Shown here: positions 47,009-57,971 of the stretch, one piece after another
How the letters are laid out: each line of letters begins with the position of its first letter
How positions within the stretch are numbered: position 1 is the first letter of the stretch
Origin: Gymnopus androsaceus JB14
Lineage: Eukaryota; Basidiomycota; Agaricomycetes; Agaricales; Omphalotaceae
Direction of reading: 5' to 3'
Assembly (NCBI GenBank): GCA_009733575.1
Contig: ML769516.1
Location: forward strand, 65,233 to 129,232
Length of the DNA: 64,000 nucleotides
Translations under genes and position numbers: made by a program
Notes under the pieces: model-generated
What the model saw: only the letters and a program-made list of their open reading frames with translations
Told to the model about the DNA's origin: nothing
Databases searched by the model: none

Positions 47009-49946
47009 CTAAGACTCGGAAGCTGTACCGGCAGAGGTATCGGTACTCGCAGACGCGGTAGTAGTACCAGTAGTAGTAGAGGTGCTACTAGCAGACACGT
47101 CGCTACTCGTAGACGCGGTAGTGGTGGTAGTAGCACGGGTAGAGGAGCTAGCAGATACATCACTACTCGAAGACGCAGTAGTGGTAGTAGCACCGGTAGA
47201 AGAGCTAGCAGACACATCACTGCTCGTAGACGCAGTAGTGGTGGTGGTAGTACCGGTAGAGGTGCTAGTAGACACATCACTAGTAGACGCGGTAGAAGTA
47301 GTACCAGTGGAGGCGTTAACACACAAATTACCAGTAGAGGTAACAGCTACATGCACCGGTGGCTTGTATCTGAACTCTCCGGTTCCACACAACATCCCAA
47401 AAGAAAGACGAGGATTCCAGTACCAATGCTCTCGGATGTCTTCAGGTTTACGAGTAGAGGAAGCTTCGAGTTTTTCGACATCGATACTATCATTGTGACT
47501 GGAAGAATGTGTTTTATTTAATTACTGAAAACATGTCGAAGAAAAAAAATTACTTGCTTGGCTTTGAAATGGCTGACCAGACTCTGGAATGAACGAAGAT
47601 TGGGCTTGTGGCAATGGGCACAGCACGCATCACGATTACTATTATAGATGTAGGGTTCCGGTTCGGAGGCGAGGATTTGTTGTGTTTCTTCACCAAAGGA
47701 GTTGAATACGAGGGCATGAGAGGAATGGCCCAGCTAGAGAAGAAGTTAGACATGTTTCTACCCGACAACTGACAAGATGTATACCGCAACCGGCCACCTC
47801 ATGAAAGCCCGTCCACCCTGGTAATAATGTCTCGTAGGATCTTGGTAGCAAGTCGTACATTCAATGAGCGGATTAACAGAGTACAAGTCTTGTATTGTCG
47901 CGGTAGCCGGGTCGAGAGAGCAACCTTCCACAATCGTCTGTACAATCTGCGAGCCGCTATTACTCCAGACGAGGTGGCGAGACGACCATGGACCACATGA
48001 ACTGTACGTCAACAGCCGTTGAGTACTGACACTAACGGCTGGTGGCCGGCAAGTGAGACAAGAATGATAAAACATTTGCGGATAATGCATCTTTGGGCGA
48101 CTCGTGCAAATCGTACATTCAAATACTGAAGTTGCCAGATACAAATCATCGGCAGAAGCGGTGGGAACAGATTTTTGCATGATTTCGACGAGCTCCTGTA
48201 CATTAGCAGGTCTCCATTCCTCGATGAGGTGAGGAAGATGCTCTGCAAGCTTTTCCTGGAAAAATACTTCAGTCAATTCGTTGTCCTCTGGAGTGTCCCA
48301 TATCAAGTCTTCGAAGACCTTATAACTAAGGATATCGCCGAGGGCGGGGAAAGGCTCTCGAAGATCTGTTGCCGACTTGATATCATTATACACTTTCTCG
48401 AGGCGAGCATAGCGCTGAGAGAGGCTGCGACGACGTTCATCAGCTAGACGTTCGGTCTTGTGAGTCGACAACATTTCCACCAATTGGGCTTTAATGTTGT
48501 TCCAACCTTGAGCACGTATGGTATCAGGGACGGAAATCGGAGAGAGAGAGAGAAAAAGAAAGAAAATGCCATACCATATTCAGTGAGTTTCTTCGATTGC
48601 TTGACGGCTTTGTGGTTGCTGAATTCATCCCCCCGCCAAGTCCCCTTGCTAATGATTTTCTCCGCCTCTTCACGCCAACCGATTTCAGCCAGGCGTTCGA
48701 GAATTCTGCTGAAATCATTTTTGACAGTTTGTACGAGTCTAAAAGGGTTACTCACGCTTCTTTCCTTTCCTGGCGGATATCGCTCAATTCACTGGTACGC
48801 TTATTCAATCTGGCTTGGTGCCAGGTCTCACATTGACGACCATGCTGAAAAAATCATTCGTACTTTACAGAATGGAACGTCATAGCTCTCACCGCAACTA
48901 CTGCTCTGCGTTCTTCCTCTTTACGAGTGATCCAAGCGTTTCGCTCCTCGGCAGTCTGAAGAGCTTCATATTCTGCTTTAAGCCGTGCTGCTATCTGAAA
49001 ATTCCCAACGTCACGGCGATGTCTTCGTGCTAAAGGTGGGGTTTAGTCACTGTGAATGTGCGAATTGGTAGCTCAACTAACTAGCTCTTTGAACGCGCTC
49101 CTGTGGCAGTACCTGGCTATTATAGAGCTCCAAAGGTAAGTCCTTCCTGTACTGCCAGTCATATGACTCGGGGAATCTGCAAGCGAGTGAGCGAGCGAGA
49201 AAAGGAGATCAATACTAAAGGCGTACTCTATTGCACAGTTCTTGCAACACCTCATACGAAACGACCAGAGTACGGTTTCACAACGACCTTTGTGGTTGCA
49301 TAGCTAGATAGCTAATTAGCTACTGACTGTTGAATCACAGCTAATGAGCACTTACATGACAATAGGCCTCGTAAAGAAGATGAGCATATTGAGGCTCGTT
49401 CAAATCAAGCGGAAGAGGAGGAAGACCTTCAACGTTTTCACGAGCAGTACGCCAGATGCTCTCGGAAGACTTGCTCATCAAGATGCCTCGAAGATCATTG
49501 GAGGTTCGAGCGAGACGGAGAAGATCACCTGGTTCGAGGTAGCAGAAAATCTATTATCAAAGTATTAACGGAGGTGAATGGATATCGATGAATCTTATAA
49601 TGATACCTACCTCAAAGATTACGTCCAACGGAACGTCTTTTGCCAGTCTCTCGAGCATACCCAATCTTCCTCGAACCTTCCTGAATTGCTCAGGCATGCG
49701 CTGCTTTGTCTTCTTCGGGCTGATTTCAGCAGACTGATCGTTTCCGTCCGAGCCCAGTTTTCTAGCTCTTTTCCGAGAGCGTTCTTCCTCAAGCTCTTCA
49801 ACTTCAAGTTCCTCCTGATATTCGTCATCCCGTGCATGCTTGCGATCAGTATTAGGGTTATTTCTAGAAGAAGCAGTTACATCCTGCATTTCAGAGTCGA
49901 CAGATGGAGCTTGCTTTTCCTTAATTCGAAGAGATTGGCGGGTCAT
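47009..49946 (-). CDS. F-box protein with Cys-rich motif and Ser/Thr-rich minisatellite tail, copy C
   Basis: Starts MTRQSLRIKEKQ at 49946, with an acidic/basic N-terminus (RKHARDDEYQEELEVEELEE) and an F-box: RLAKDVPLDVIFE, spliced to IFCYLEPGDLLRLARTS, then LRGILMSKSSESIWR and ENVEGLPPLPLDLNEPQYAH. This is the layout of a large Agaricomycete F-box family, which should link substrates to SCF ubiquitin ligase through Skp1. A zinc-binding-like stretch follows (CNHKGRCETVLW, RMRCCKNC). A Lys/Glu-rich helical region (RLAEIGWREEAEKIISKG, ERRRSLSQRYARLEKV) continues to paired Cys motifs (ECTICTSRPKMHYPQ, SCLTCRPP, ECTTCYQDP). The last part is made of 57-60 base units coding Thr/Ser-rich repeats and ends GTASES at 47009. 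Confidence 0.78.
47030..47330 (-). repeat. Coding minisatellite, 57-60 bp units, tail of F-box copy C
   Basis: Landmarks recur at 47091, 47151, 47208 and 47268, so unit lengths are 60, 57 and 60 bases, all multiples of three. Each codes about 19-20 residues of the type ASTSSDVSASSSTGTTTTT. Several frames stay open on both strands because the unit lacks stops; the plus-strand Arg/Ser frames are by-products. Confidence 0.8.
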
Positions 49947-51705
49947 TGATCGTCGTGGTTGAGGGCTGGCGTGCGCGTGAGATGACTCATTCATGACTCA
50001 TTGGGATTTCCCGCGCTTTCCGACAATTCAGCCAATATGGTCAGGCGTTACCTCTGTTCACTAATGTTCATTGTTCATTCTCAGGTATGCTTCATTGCGG
50101 CTTGTACATCCAACTCATTTTTCCTACACCACAAACGTTTCTGTGGCTAGTCTAGTAATGCTACACGATCTAAATGATGTGCCAGTGTGTGTAACTTCCA
50201 GTGTGGCCTTTCTACCTACTAGGCATTTTATTGCACTGAAAAACATCCGGTACTCGTTACTACGACCATCAGTCTAGTGCTGGCAAGCTTGTGATCAACT
50301 AATTATTCGAAGATTTGCCTATCTATCTCCCTGGCCTCCAATAAGAAATATTTTAGTCTGTAAAGATACAAAGTCCTGAGGAAGCGGCGGAAGCTCCATA
50401 TCCACATCCACCCTGCCTCTAAATTTCCCTTCACGCAATGCGCCAAATAACCCCCCGGAAACCTTCTCCAGTCTGGCACAATTACACCTTCCTTTTCTGC
50501 ATCTCCATCAAATTGATTTCGACTCTGTGATGAACTCGGTGGAAGACCAACTTCACGGCCAGCTTACCACGCCATCATGGGCCTAGTGTTTCGGACCTCC
50601 TTTCTCGTAGACCCTGAGATTTTCACCTCGATGTGGGGTGACAGCGAGGAAGCTGCTCGGTTGTGCTTTCGGAGGAAAAAGAAAGTCTGATAGTATTCGA
50701 TGTATCAGAGGATTGGTTGGGATGTGACACGCCGTCTTTACGGAAGAAGGATAGCTGAGAGGCTACATCTACGGCCCTAGCAGGGACCTGTAATAATCAA
50801 GTAACAAATCGCAGGATTTGTACTTATTGGAGCTGTATAGCTCTCCTATTCACGCAATCTTGCATCTGACAGCACCCTACTATGTAGCTCATGCCTAGCT
50901 CTGGAAAGCGGCCGCTATGAACCTCGGTATAACTGACCTCTTGAAGCCTTGACGCCGGTTTTTCGCAAAGTAAGGAGAGCCATCGACGGCAGTCTTGCTA
51001 GTGAGAATTTACGAGAGTGAAAAAAAATCCTTCCACCTGGGTGGAACGGAATTATATTTTTTTGGCTGATAAAAAGCGAGCTTTCGAACTTTTCCCAAGT
51101 TCTGGACCAAGTACATGGTCGCTACGGTGTACTGGCTTGGTCAGACCGCACGAATTGGAGCTACCGTTAACCTTGCAAACGTGAGGAAATTGAATTTCTA
51201 ACTGCTGGTCCAGTTCCATCGCATTCGCCATTTGCTGGTCGAAAAAACCTCCTACACCTTTCGCAATCGCCTACCTTGTCCTTTCTAGATTGATAGCGAC
51301 GCGAAAGCGTGCGGTGTCGCCAGCGTCACCTCTCTGAAACCCGTGTGTTTATCCAATTCACCCATACAGGCTGGCTTCTCCGCAACCGAACGTTCGGTCT
51401 CGGTTTTTTCAAAAAGACATATATAACTACTTTGGAGAAAGAGGGGACGATCCTATCGATAACCGTCTCCCTACATAACAGGTCGGCTACTAAAACCGCT
51501 GTCACATTCGACGATGGTTCATGAGCTTACCTGCAGTAAGGCCAGTTGAATCGCGACTTTGTACATAAGTAACCGAGTGCGGTCTGCATCAATTCCAAGG
51601 CCTATGACGCGTCGGATTTCGCGATGGTAAGGTTCTAGACAGAGAAAACTTGGAGAAAACCGAGAATAGTAGTAGTTGACTCCTAAAGGCCAGATCAGCA
51701 AATTT
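49947..51705. other. Upstream region of F-box copy C, no gene
   Basis: No gene supported over 1.7 kb. Stretches recur downstream of the second copy at 55990-57690, for example GTCAGGCGTTACCTCTGTTC at 50040, matching near 56004, and CTTTCTCGTAGACCCTGAGA at 50602, matching 56457. Confidence 0.4.
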
Positions 51706-52139
51706 TCACGGATCGTCGGAGTACATTCGCTGAGTCCGCCTATTACCGACACTTCAAAGCCGACTCTGCGCGCGAGCATGGTGCTGCTGAGGTTATTTTC
51801 GGACGGCTCAAATTAGTGGACATTGGAATCTACGATACAAATACATTATTCTGATTTTCGCCATCATATACCTAGTACGTATATGCATTATGGCGAATAA
51901 ATACTGTCATAAGTAACTTGGCAGAACTGTAAGTCTACTTGCGGCGTTTACTTATCAATTGCAGTGTCAGTTGTGGAGTTATAAGATATAAAATACTCTT
52001 AGAGCCTAACTGCGAGTGGAATGTTGTAGCTTGAAGTTCCATGTAAGTAATTTCGTGCATGCCCGACGAAGGATTGAGGAGCACAAAAGTTTTCTGGTTT
52101 GCTATGTACATATGTATAATCGATATCAAGAGACTGCTT

Positions 52140-55085
52140 TTATTTAACGATGCAAGATATAGTCCGTCTGGATGCGCGAGAAACGAGTCTAAGACTCGGA
52201 AGCTGTACCAGCAGAGGTATCAGTACTCGTGGACGCGGTAGTAGTACCAGTAGCAGTAGATGTGCTACTAGCAGACACATCGCTACTCGTAGACGTAGTA
52301 GTAGTAGTAGCACCGTAGAGGAGCTAGCAGACACATCACTACTCGTAGACGCAGTAGTGGTAGTAGTACCAGTAGAGGCGCTAGCAGACACATCACTACT
52401 CGTAGACGCAGTAGTAGTCGGGGTGGTAGTAGTACCAGAAGTGCTAGCAGACACGCCACCAGTAGAGGTAACAGCTACATCTACCGGAGGCACAGGCGGC
52501 GGCGTGTATCTGAACTCTCCGCCCAGCGTCCCGCCCAAAAGCCCCAAAGAAATACGAGGGCTCCAGTACCAATGTTCTTGGATGTCTTCAAGTTTACGAG
52601 TAGAGGAAGCTTCGAGTTTTTCGACATCAATACTATCTTTGTGGCTGGAAGAATGAATTTTATTCGATTGTTAAAATATGATGAAGAAACGAAAGTACTT
52701 ACTTGGCTTTGAAATGGTCGACCAGACTCTGGAATGAACGAGTAACGGGATTGTGACAATGGGCACAGCATGCATGTTGAACACTCGTATAGATGGAGGG
52801 TCCCGGTTCGGAGGCGAGGATTTGTTGTGTTTCTTCACCAAAGGAGTTGAATGAGAGGGCATGAGAGGAATGGCCCAGCTAGAGAAGGAGTTAGACATGC
52901 ATCTCCCCGAAAACGGACAAGATAGATACCGCAACTGGCCACCTCATAAAAGCCCGTCCACCCTGGTAATAATGTCTTGTAGGATCCAGGTAACAAGTCG
53001 TACATTCAATGAGCGGATTGGCAGAGTACAGGTCTTGTATCGTAGCGGTAGCCGGATCGAGAGAGCAACCTTCCACAATCTTCTGTAAAATCTGCGAGCC
53101 GCTATTACTCCAGAAGATAAAGCGAGACGACCATGGACCACATGAACTGTACGTCGCCAGCCGTTGAGCACCGACACTAACGGCTGGTGGCCGGTGAGTA
53201 AAACAAGAATGATAAAACATTTGCGGATAATGCATCTTTGGGCGACTCGTGCAAAGCCTGCATTCAAATACCGAAGTTGCCAGATGCAACTCGGCAGCGG
53301 AAGCATTGGGGACAGATTTTTTCATGATTTCGACGAGCTCCTGTACTTTAGCAGGTCTCCATTCCTCGATGAGGTGAGGAAGATGCTCTGCAAGCTTTTC
53401 CTGGAAAAATACTTCAGTCAATTCGTTGTCCTCTGGAGTGTCCCATATCAAGTCTTCGAAGACCTTATAACTAAGGATATCGCCGAGTGCGGGGAAAGGC
53501 TCTCGAAGATCCATTGCCGATTGGACATCGTTATACCCTTTCTCGAGGCGTGCATAGCGCTGAGAAAGGGTACGGCGCCGTTCATCAGCTAGACGCTCAG
53601 TCTTATGATTCGACAACATTTCCACCAATTCGGTTTTGATGTTGTTCCAACCTTGAGCGCGTATGGTATCAGATACGAAAATCAGAGAGAGAGAGAGAGA
53701 GAGAAAGTTTCGTACCATATTGAGTGAGTTTCTTCGATTGCTTGACGGCTTTGTGATTGGTGAATTCATCCTTGCGCCAAGGGGATCCTTTGGCAATGAT
53801 TTTCTCTGCCTCTTCCCGCCAACCAATTTCAGCCAAGCGTTCGAGGATTCTGTGTAGAATGATTTTTAATAGACTGTACGAGTGTAAAAGGGTTACTCAC
53901 GCTTCTTTCCTTTCCTGCGGATATCGCTCAATTCACCGGTACGCTTATTCAATCTGGCTTGGTGCCAGGTCTCACATTGACGCCCATGCTGAAAAAATCA
54001 TTCGTACTTTACAAAATGGAACGTCATAGCTCTCACCGCAACTACTGCTCTGCGTTCTTCCTCTTTACGAGTGATCCAAGCGCTTCGCTCCTCGGCAGTC
54101 TGAAGAGCTTCATATTCTGCTTTAAGCCGTGCTGCTATCTGAAAATTCCCAACGTCACGGCGATGTCTTCGTGCTAAAGGTGGGTTTTAATCACTGTGAA
54201 TGTGAAGATTGGTAGCTTAACTAACTAGCTCCCAGTATGCGCTCTTCCGGCAATACATCGCTAAGCTTGAGCTCAGCAGGTAAGTCCTTCCTGTACTGCC
54301 AGTCATATGAATCGGGGAATCTGCAAGCGAGTGAGCGAGCGAGAAAAGGATATCAATACTAAAGGCGTACTCTATTGCACAGTTCTTGCAACACCTCATA
54401 CGAAACGACCAGAGTACGGTTTCACAACGACCTTTGTGGTTGCATAGCTAGATAGCTAATTAGCTACTGACTGTTGAATCACAGCTATGAGCACTTACAT
54501 GACAATAGGCCTCGTAAAGAAGATGAGCATATTGAGGCTCGTTCAAATCAAGCGGAAGAGGAGGAAGACCTTCAACGTTTTCACGAGCAGTACGCCAGAT
54601 GCTCTCGGAAGACTTGCTCATCAAGATGCCTCGAAGATCTCTGGAGGTTCGAGCGAGACGGATAAGATCACCTGGTTCGAGGTAGCAAAAAATCTATTAT
54701 CAAAGTATCAATGGAGATGTCGATGAATTTTCTAATACTTAATACCTACCTCAAAGATTACATCCAACGGAACGTCTTTTGCCAGTCTCTCTAGCATACC
54801 CAATCTTCCTCGAACCTTCCTGAATTGCGCAGGCATGCGCTGCTTTGTCTTCTTCGGGCTAAATTCAGCGGATTGATCCTTTCCGCGCGAGCCCGATTTT
54901 CTAGCTCTTTTTCGAGAGCGTTCTTCCTCAAGCTCTTCATCTTCAAGTTCTTCGTGATATTCGTCATCCCGTGCATGCTTGCGATCAGCATTATGGTTAT
55001 TGCTAGAAGAAGCAGTTACATCCTGCATATCAGAGTCAGCAGAAGGAGCTTGCTTTTCCTTAATTCGAAGAGAATGGCGGGTCAT
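52140..55085 (-). CDS. F-box protein, tandem copy D, with frame-switched hydrophobic tail
   Basis: Same architecture as the gene at 47009-49946, starting MTRHSLRIKEKQ. The F-box and helical parts are open and closely similar (VPLDVIFE, LRGILM-type region, LSQRYARLEKGYNDVQ). Differences with likely effect: in the C-terminal Cys motifs, SCLTCRPP of copy C is SCFTHRPP here and ECTIC is ECRLC. In the tail, one base is missing in a minisatellite unit (near 52316). The Ser/Thr frame is therefore left after SASSST and replaced by a Leu/Val/Arg-rich stretch, ending RRTISCIVK at 52140 in place of GTASES near 52189. Either the tail has become hydrophobic or the base is a sequence error. Confidence 0.72.
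52205..52470 (-). repeat. Coding minisatellite, tail of F-box copy D
   Basis: Landmarks at 52271, 52327, 52384 and 52447 give spacings of 56, 57 and 63 bases. The 56-base unit is the only one here not divisible by three and marks the frame switch. Confidence 0.78.
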
Positions 55086-55164
55086 TGATGGTGGTGGTTG
55101 AATAAAGAAGAGTGGCACGCGTGAGATGACTCATTATGACTCATTGAAATTTCCCACGCCTCCC

Positions 55165-55995
55165 GACAATACGCCTACATTTGCTCCGAGATAAGTCAAC
55201 GGAGCTTATCAGAGGATAAGCCAGTGCGGGCGTTGAGAGTCAACCGGCGCCGCTCCAGCACCTATTAGCTTTGTTCTTTTGACTCTCACCACCATCATCA
55301 AATCATCTTCAAATTCTCGCTTATTCCATTCCCAAGCCAAGGCCATTCCCACCCGCAAAGTTGAGATCATTCTCTCACACTTCTATTACAACTTGAGGAC
55401 ATTGCCTCACATTACTATTCATGAAGTTGAGAACATTCCCTCATACTTTTATTACAATTTGAGGACATTGCCTCACATTACTATTCACGAAGTTGAGAAC
55501 ATTCCCTCGTACTTCTATTACAATTCGAGGACATTGCCTCACATTACTATTCATGAAGTCAAGAATATTCCCTCGTACTTCTATTACAACTCAAGGACAT
55601 TCCCCCACACTACTATTCACAAATCAAGATTATCTCCTCAAACACCAACCACATTCATATTCTCAAGCACTATCTTTCTACTAAAGGTGAGTGGTTCATC
55701 TCCTTACTCTCTATTAACTATTACAAGTTCATCCCATCTGCCTACTCAACAACAAATTGGCAAGTCATGCTGCTTTATCAATACAGATCCTGAGCTCTGT
55801 TTGGGTTTCTCCTTGCCCATTCCCACCATTCTCCTGCAATTGAGCTCTGGCTCTGTTTGGGTTGTCTGGCTCACCCAGCAACCACAGGTGGGAGCGCGGG
55901 GCTAAAGCCCAGCCAGATAATTTCCACTATTAAACTATTATACTCCTACTTATCTTGATCTAGCCACAGTCTGGCTCATCAATGTTCTGAGTTCA
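55165..55995. mobile_element. Insertion of about 830 bp, possibly a solo LTR or non-autonomous retroelement
   Basis: It is absent from the matching place in unit 1 (about 50030), where flanking sequence CCGACAAT and GTCAGGCGTTACC is nearly contiguous. It starts near a GATAAGTC..GGAGCTTATC inverted motif (55190-55210) and contains a CT-rich segment and four 66-bp tandem units. No reverse transcriptase is present. Exact ends and target duplication could not be fixed, so the class is an inference. Confidence 0.55.
55335..55625. repeat. Tandem repeat, about four 66-bp units
   Basis: The motif ACATTGCCTCACATTACTAT starts at 55399, 55465 and 55531, with a variant at 55597; spacing is exactly 66 bases. 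Because 66 is a multiple of three, a chance 208-codon frame (55279-55905) stays open through it and is not a gene. Confidence 0.88.
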
Positions 55996-57971
55996 CTGTG
56001 TCAGGCGTTACCTCTGTTCATCTATTATAAGTGCTTTTTACTACGGCTTGTATATCCAACTCATTTTTCCTACACCACAAATGTTTCTGTGGCCTTTTAG
56101 CCTCCTGGGTATTTTGTTGTCCTGAACAATATTCAGTACTCACTCCGAAGTCTCACTGCTATATCTATCGCTATAATAGCAAGCTCGTGGTCAAATAATT
56201 TTCCTCTCTGGCCTCCAATATGTATTTAAATACTTCGGTCTGTAAAGATACAAAGTCCCGAGGAAGTCCCCATACCCTGTCTCTAAATTCCTCGCGCACA
56301 ACGCTTCAACTACTCCCGGAAACCATCTCCAGTCTTCCTTTTCGGCTTCTCCTTCAAGTTACTTCCGACTCGGAGACGAGGTAGGTGGAAAATCATCTTC
56401 ACGGCCAGCTTACCGGGTTGAGAGTAGCTACTACTAAGCTAGTGTTTGGGGCCTCCTTTCTCGTAGACCCTGAGATTTTCACCTCGATGTGAGATGACAG
56501 CGAGGAGGAAGCTGTTCGGTTGTGCTTTCGGAGGAAAAAGACCGCAAACTTTCTGATAGTATTCGATGTACATATCAGAGGATGGTTGGAATGGAATGTG
56601 AGACGCCGCTGTTTTTACGGAAGAAGGATAGCTGAGAGGCTACATCTACAGGTAACAAGCCTGGACCTCGAAGGGTCACAGTACTTGTTTTTTATGTACT
56701 TATCGGGGCTGTATGGCTCTCCTGTTCATGCAATCTTGCATTTGACAACGCCCTAATATGTGACTGTTGCCTAGCTCTGGAGAGCGGCCGCTACGAACCT
56801 CGGTATAACTGGCCTCTTGAGTGCCCTGACACTAGTTTTCCGCAAAGCAAAGAGGGCCCTGTGCAGTAGTCTTGCTAGTGAGAATTTATGAGAGTGAAGA
56901 AAATTCGACCTCAGTACCTGGAACGGAATCGGATTTTTTTTGGCTGATAAGTCAAAGGAAAAGAGCTTTGCCCAAGCTCTGGACCGGTACATGGTCACTA
57001 CGGTGTACTGGCCTCGGTCCGACCGCATGAATTGGAAGCTTGCAAACGCGAGAAAATTGAATTTCCAACTGCTGGTCCAGCCGGTCCAGTCCCACCGCAT
57101 TCCTACACCCCTCGCAATTGCCTACCTCATCCTCGGCCGCGGTCTTGTGTCTGCAGCGTCTGCGATAGCTTTTGCCTGTAGCAATCCCAATACTAACGCC
57201 TTATCTTTGACTCTCCTAGATTGATAAGTAGCGACACGAAAGTGGACATTGTCGTCAGCGTCACCTTTGGAACCCACGGGTTTCAATGTGTTCATCCAGT
57301 CCGCTAGCTTCTCCGCAACCGAACATTCGGTCCTAAGATCTTTCAAACAAAAGACATGATTGCTTTGGAGCAAAGGGGGATGATCCTACCGATAACCGTT
57401 TCCCTACATAACTAAAAAGTCAGCTGCTAAAACGCTGTCACTGTCTATATTGTGCCAGGGTACCCCCTAGCCAAGGAGATCGTGGAGGGACGATCCAATC
57501 CAAGCTGGTGCATATGTAGTGGGCTTACCCTGAACTCCGAGACGATGGTTCATGAAGCAAGGTCGCGACTTTGTGAGCGGTTTTGCTTAAATTTCAAGAC
57601 CTATGAGGCGTCAGATTTCGCGATGGTAGGTAAGGCTCTAAACAGAGAAAACCGAGAATAGTATTAGTAGTCGACTCCTAAAGGCTAATTGAGCGCTCCG
57701 GAGTCCGAATAATTGAAATTTACCCTTTCCATGCATCGACTACCGTCGCCGAATGCAACACTGCCGTTATTTCCTTGTGATTGTCAGTGTCAAGGTATCT
57801 GCACAGTCCTAACCGGGCGAAGAAAAGCAGTTGCAGCGGCCAATTCAGTCGAACAATAAAGGAAAAAGTTAAAGCTCCGGTAAGCGATGCCAGCTTTTTC
57901 AACGCAGCGGAGCGGCCTTTAAAGACCTTCTACTCAGATGTCCCTCATAATATTCTTTGCTTCTCCTTGCG
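55996..57971. other. Non-coding part of duplication unit 2 and following spacer
   Basis: Matches 50040-51700 in patches up to about 57690. No gene recognised; frames at 56771-57373 are short and opposed. Confidence 0.4.

Larger units (their letters stand above)
46535..51705. repeat. Tandem segmental duplication, unit 1 (about 5.2 kb)
   Basis: The unit begins GATCGTCGG-GTACATTCGCTGAGTCCG near 46547 and ends with ACTCCTAAAGGC near 51680. The same order of sequence, including the F-box gene, recurs from about 51712. The units are diverged in non-coding parts and very similar in the gene. Confidence 0.75.
51706..57690. repeat. Tandem segmental duplication, unit 2 (about 6 kb with insertion)
   Basis: Second copy of 46535-51705 in the same orientation. 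It contains the F-box gene at 52140-55085 and an extra insertion at about 55165-55995 absent from unit 1. Both units end in the same ACTCCTAAAGGC stretch (51680 and 57674). Confidence 0.75.

Noticed and set aside
46904..47521. 205-codon plus-strand Arg/Ser-rich frame (and 52150-52656)
   Set aside because: Antisense shadow of the Ser/Thr minisatellite tail of the F-box genes.
55279..55905. 208-codon plus-strand open frame with repeated HITIHEVENIPSYFYYN-like units
   Set aside because: It only reflects four 66-bp tandem units with a length divisible by three, inside an insertion.
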